Position numbers and translations under genes: made by a program. A model generated the notes under the pieces. That model was not told where the DNA came from. It ran no database searches and worked only from the letters and a program-made list of their open reading frames with translations. Shown here in pieces: positions 61,009-64,000 of a DNA stretch of 64,000 nucleotides (its first letter is position 1; each line of letters opens with the position of its first letter). Source of the DNA: Helicobacter sp. 13S00477-4 (lineage in GTDB: Bacteria > Campylobacterota > Campylobacteria > Campylobacterales > Helicobacteraceae); NCBI RefSeq assembly GCF_002272785.1, contig NZ_MLAS01000004.1, positions 1 to 64,000 on the forward strand, given 5' to 3'.

Positions 61009-61039
61009 AATAAATGCTGGGTTTTCCCAGTCATTTATT
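61009..61039 (+). terminator. Stem-loop with U-rich tail, candidate terminator
   Basis: AATAAATG-CTGGG pairs with CCCAG-T-CATTTATT around TTTT, with a single bulged T at 61031. The 3' side is U-rich and continues TTATCTT, consistent with termination of a plus-strand RNA that includes the two upstream hairpins. Confidence 0.45.
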
Positions 61040-61156
61040 TTATCTTAAATTTTACTACGAGTTTTTTGAATTATTCTTAAAAATATTAAAGAATGAAAAT
61101 CTATTGAAATCTTATTGATTTATTGAAAATTTAAGGGTGAAAAATCAAAAGTGTTT

Positions 61157-61162
61157 TATACT
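61157..61162 (+). promoter_or_regulatory. Predicted -10 box of the EamA-ilvA operon
   Basis: TATACT lies 30 bp before the ATG at 61192. It would serve the four overlapping genes that follow. Confidence 0.4.
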
Positions 61163-61191
61163 TTGAATAAATTTTATCTCAAGGGATAGTA

Positions 61192-62100
61192 ATGAAATAT
61201 TCCCAAACTGGTTTAGGAATTTTTTATATGGCAGCTTCTTCTTTTAGCTTTGCTTTGATGAATGCTTTTGTAAAAATTCTTTCCCCGCAGCTCTCTCCAA
61301 TGGAAAATATATTTTTCAGATCCTTTGTAATGGTTATTTTTGTTCTAGGATTGTTTGCATTTTTTCCACCTAATAATTCAAATAAGAAAAAAGGAGGTTG
61401 GGGGAAACTTATTTTTAGAGCTGTCATTGGTGGGTTGAGTATGCTTGCTTTGTTTTATAATATTGCCACTATTCCTTTAGGTACAGCGACAGCATTTGCT
61501 CAAAGTGTTCCAATTTATACTGTGATTTTTTCAATAATTTTTTTGCGTGAACGACCTAGTATTTCAGTTATTTTTGCTACGATTATTGGGTTTGGTGGTG
61601 TGATTTTTATTTCTCATCCAGGCACAGATGGTTTGGGAATGAAAAATGTTTTTGCAGGTATTTTTAGTGGAGTGAGTGCAGCGTTAGCATTTGTTACTTT
61701 GAGGAGCTTGCGTGATTATTTTGATGAAAAAAGTGTTGTATTTGCTTTTGGGATTACTATGTCTTTGATAGGAGGTATAGGAATGTTTGTATATATACCA
61801 CCTCTTTCTGTCGGTTGGAATTTTCCTAATGGGATCGAATGGGTGTATATCTTAGCAATGGGGTTGGCAGGTACTTTTGGGCAACATTTTTTGACTCGTG
61901 CTTATATGCTCGCTCCAGCAGGGATTGTCGCACCAATTGATTATAGTCGAATTGTTTGGGGTATAGTGTTGGGATTATTTTTGGGTGATAGTTTTCCTGA
62001 TTTTATAAGTAGTATAGGGATATTATTGATTTTGATTTCAGGCATTTTGATTGCCTTGCCAGTATTTTTACGTGATATCAAAAGGATAAAAAGTGCATAA
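61192..62100 (+). CDS. EamA-family DMT permease
   Basis: A 302-residue inner membrane protein with ten transmembrane segments in two EamA repeats (about 1-140 and 150-295). The first includes FSFALMNAFVKIL and GTATAFAQSVPIYTVIFSIIFLRERPS; the second includes LGDSFPDFISSIGILLILISGI. It probably transports a metabolite or amino acid, but the substrate is unknown. It leads a compact operon with the CoA-binding protein and ilvA, which suggests a link to threonine or branched-chain amino acids at most. Confidence 0.88.
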   Translation: MKYSQTGLGIFYMAASSFSFALMNAFVKILSPQLSPMENIFFRSFVMVIFVLGLFAFFPPNNSNKKKGGWGKLIFRAVIGGLSMLALFYNIATIPLGTATAFAQSVPIYTVIFSIIFLRERPSISVIFATIIGFGGVIFISHPGTDGLGMKNVFAGIFSGVSAALAFVTLRSLRDYFDEKSVVFAFGITMSLIGGIGMFVYIPPLSVGWNFPNGIEWVYILAMGLAGTFGQHFLTRAYMLAPAGIVAPIDYSRIVWGIVLGLFLGDSFPDFISSIGILLILISGILIALPVFLRDIKRIKSA

Positions 62101-62512
62101 AGTGGATCAAATTTTAAAACAAGCTAAAAAAATTGCTATTATAGGTTTGAGTCCAGATATGAGTAAAGACAGCTATATTGTAGGGAAGTATTTGCAAGAA
62201 ATGGGTTATATTATATTGCCTATTTATCCTAAAGAAGAGTTTATATTAGGGGAAAAGGTTTATAGGGATATTAAAGAAGCCTTAGATGTTCATAAACCTG
62301 AAATTGTGGTTGTATTCCGCAAAAGTGAAGCTTGCCAGAGTATTGCTCAAGATGTTTTGTGTGCAAATTTTTTGCCTAAGATTTTTTGGATGCAATTAGG
62401 GATATATAATCAGATAGCCAAAGATATGTTGATGTCAAGAGATATTTTTGTAATAGAAAATAAATGTATTAAAATTGAACACCAAAAAATATTAGGAGAA
62501 AAAAATGATTGA
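62093..62512 (+). CDS. CoA-binding domain protein (YccU-like)
   Basis: A 139-residue Rossmann protein starting with GTG at 62093, preceded by AAGGA. The CoA-binding segment is KKIAIIGLSPDMSKDSYIVGKYLQEMGYIILPIYP, followed by GEKVYRDIKEALDVHKPEIVVVFRKSE and IFWMQLGIYN. The family probably binds CoA or nucleotides, with no known reaction. It overlaps EamA and ilvA by 8 nt each. Confidence 0.87.
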   Translation: MHKVDQILKQAKKIAIIGLSPDMSKDSYIVGKYLQEMGYIILPIYPKEEFILGEKVYRDIKEALDVHKPEIVVVFRKSEACQSIAQDVLCANFLPKIFWMQLGIYNQIAKDMLMSRDIFVIENKCIKIEHQKILGEKND

Positions 62513-63716
62513 ATTGGAAAAGATACGGCAAGCTCAAAGTAGAATCCAATCAATTATAGAATCAATCCCTCTTTCTTTTGCCCCACGTTTGAGTCAAGAA
62601 GTCGGTGCACAAATTTATTTGAAGAAAGAAAACCTCCAAAGAACTGGGGCATTTAAGATACGTGGAGCTTTTAATAAAATTGCAGGGATGAGTGAAATAG
62701 AGCGAAAAAATGGAGTCATTGCTTCTTCTGCTGGGAATCATGCTCAAGGAGTGGCGTATTCTGCTAGTCATTTTAGTATTCGTGCGGTTATTGTTATGCC
62801 TGAAGCAACTCCTTTGCTTAAAGTCATTGCGACTAAAAGATTTGGTGCAGAAGTGATTTTGGCTGGGGATAACTATGATGAGGCATACGCATATGCTTTG
62901 AAATTGTCTTTAGAGCAAAAACTTCATTTTATCCATCCTTTTGCCGATGATGAGGTTATGGCAGGACAGGGAAGTATTGGTCTTGAGATGATTGAAGAAC
63001 AGCCTGATTTGAATATTATTTTAGTCCCCATTGGCGGGGGTGGCTTGATTGGTGGTATTGCAAGTGTTTACAAGGCACTCAAGCCTAATGTGAAGGTTAT
63101 AGGTGTTACGGCTAGAGGAGCTAAAGCAATGAGGGAAAGCTTTAAAAAAGGCAAGATACAAAAAATAGAATCTGTTCGTACAATTGCAGATGGGATTGCT
63201 GTACGTGATGTGAATGAAAAAAATTATCGCTATATTTGTGATGGTGTGTATGATATTGCTGAAGTTGATGATGAGGAGATAGCAAGTGGGATTTTGTATT
63301 TGCTTGAAAATCAAAAACTTGTTGTTGAAGGTGCTGGAGCTACTGGTGTAGCTGCTCTTTTGCATAAAAAAATCAATCTGAAACCTACTGATAAAATAGG
63401 TGTCCTTTTGAGTGGGGGTAATATTGATGTGACAATGTTGAATTTGATTATTGAGAAAGGATTGCTTAAATCTGACAGAAAGATGAAATTTAAAGTAATT
63501 TTAATAGATAAACCCGGCAGTTTACAAAAGCTTACAGATATTTTGACACAGGTTGGGGCAAATATTGTTCAAATCGACTATGATAGGGTGAGTACAAGTT
63601 TGGATTATGGCGATGCAAGTGTTACAATGGCTTTAGAAACCAAGGGTAGAGAGCATAAAGAAGCTATCAGATTTAAGTTATTGGAATATGGATATAGATT
63701 CAATGAGATTTTTTAA
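62505..63716 (+). CDS. ilvA: Threonine ammonia-lyase
   Basis: Converts threonine to 2-oxobutanoate for isoleucine synthesis with PLP. 403 residues. The catalytic Lys51 is in RTGAFKIRGAFNKI, the PLP phosphate loop is PIGGGGLIGGIA, and ASSAGNHAQGVA is conserved. The C-terminal ACT-like domain (about 325-403, VILIDKPGSLQKLTDIL) may sense amino acids. It works upstream of ilvD and ilvE. Its end overlaps the next gene (TAATG). Confidence 0.93.
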   Translation: MIELEKIRQAQSRIQSIIESIPLSFAPRLSQEVGAQIYLKKENLQRTGAFKIRGAFNKIAGMSEIERKNGVIASSAGNHAQGVAYSASHFSIRAVIVMPEATPLLKVIATKRFGAEVILAGDNYDEAYAYALKLSLEQKLHFIHPFADDEVMAGQGSIGLEMIEEQPDLNIILVPIGGGGLIGGIASVYKALKPNVKVIGVTARGAKAMRESFKKGKIQKIESVRTIADGIAVRDVNEKNYRYICDGVYDIAEVDDEEIASGILYLLENQKLVVEGAGATGVAALLHKKINLKPTDKIGVLLSGGNIDVTMLNLIIEKGLLKSDRKMKFKVILIDKPGSLQKLTDILTQVGANIVQIDYDRVSTSLDYGDASVTMALETKGREHKEAIRFKLLEYGYRFNEIF

Positions 63717-64000
63717 TGGTTACATTTGAAGGGGTTGTTTTATATATAAGATTTTGGCTAGAGAGTCATAGCCATACTAAGAGATCTTTAGATGTTGTTG
63801 ATATTTTATTTTTCATCATTGCTTGTTTGAGCGTTTCTTTACAATTTTTGATGATAGGACAAATATCAATTAGTTATAAAGAGGCTTATGGTTTTTTTTA
63901 TGAAAAAAATTTTATATTTGATTTGGTTCGTTTGAGCGTAGAGATTTTTGGTCAGAACGATTATGCTTTGAGGGTTCCTTTTATTTTACTCCATTTTTTT
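63716..64000 (+). CDS. Glycosyltransferase family 39-like membrane protein, 5' end (partial)
   Basis: An open frame from ATG 63716 to the window end (95 codons, no stop). A hydrophobic segment at about 29-48 follows a polar start, then a loop with SYKEAYGFFYEKN and the segment GQNDYALRVPFILLHFF. The last matches the N-terminal part of GT39/ArnT-like transferases (acidic residue in a loop, then NDYALRLPF), which move lipid-linked sugars in the inner membrane. The acceptor is unknown. It overlaps the ilvA stop by 1 nt. Confidence 0.65.
   Translation, partial: MVTFEGVVLYIRFWLESHSHTKRSLDVVDILFFIIACLSVSLQFLMIGQISISYKEAYGFFYEKNFIFDLVRLSVEIFGQNDYALRVPFILLHFF

Larger units (their letters stand above)
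60860..61191. other. 332-bp intergenic region with three strong hairpins
   Basis: No coding frame of note. It contains the hairpins described in the next three entries and the promoter of the EamA gene. The dense structure suggests a small RNA or a complex terminator region. Confidence 0.5.

Overview
The window looks like chromosomal DNA of a low-G+C Campylobacterota, most likely a Helicobacter of the enterohepatic type. The support is a menaquinone-by-futalosine gene set (aminofutalosine deaminase, MqnC), a fused CcsBA haem lyase with CcdA, a HugZ haem oxygenase, a CcoI-type copper ATPase, small Helicobacter-type outer membrane barrels, and gene orders that I recall from H. pylori (bamA-mqnC-M16-gatB; rsmE-hemH-thioredoxin-ccsBA; ribD-methyltransferase-ccoI; ccdA-pyrC-like-deaminase). 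Unlike H. pylori it carries hisIE, ilvA and a GltS carrier. No IS element, tRNA, prophage or CRISPR array was seen.

Layout. 1-58: the 3' end of a 5S rRNA. 139-1758: galE and a divergent acyl-CoA thioesterase. 1770-5936: a three-gene EmrAB-TolC-like efflux operon. 6395-8687: a nuclease-methyltransferase gene split into two frames by an 11-G tract, 12 nt downstream of ilvD (8700-10388). 10513-16299: glmS, an outer membrane protein and a four-gene Mla/MCE lipid transport operon. 16325-18706: recG and queF. 18710-27582: a two-partner secretion island. 27588-31990: aminofutalosine deaminase, MscS, a degenerate dihydroorotase, a small exported protein and CcdA. 32228-37057: DEAD-box helicase, ilvE, SPFH protein, hisIE and DUF2393. 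37051-44807: rsmE, a membrane protein, hemH, thioredoxin lipoprotein, ccsBA and an AsmA-like protein. 44814-52789: a YnfA-like protein, gatB, M16-like protein, mqnC, bamA and carboxynorspermidine synthase. 52950-55640: gltS and sulP. 55831-60859: ribD, methyltransferase, ccoI and a probably Fur-controlled hugZ. 61192-64000: EamA permease, CoA-binding protein, ilvA and a truncated GT39-like glycosyltransferase.

Themes. Several genes feed respiration: haem synthesis (HemH), System II cytochrome c maturation (CcsBA, CcdA, thioredoxin lipoprotein), copper delivery to cbb3 oxidase (CcoI), menaquinone synthesis (MqnC, aminofutalosine deaminase) and haem breakdown (HugZ). A second theme is the envelope: BamA, MCE transport, efflux, AsmA-like protein and barrels.

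The most unusual parts are three. First, the R-M-like gene appears switched off by one base in its G tract. Second, the two-partner secretion operon has two barrel genes between tpsA and tpsB, and a third barrel gene outside it shares an inverted 383-bp copy at about 98% identity, so inversion or gene conversion is possible. Third, a 332-bp gap after hugZ holds three strong hairpins, one with a two-layer G-quadruplex motif in its loop.
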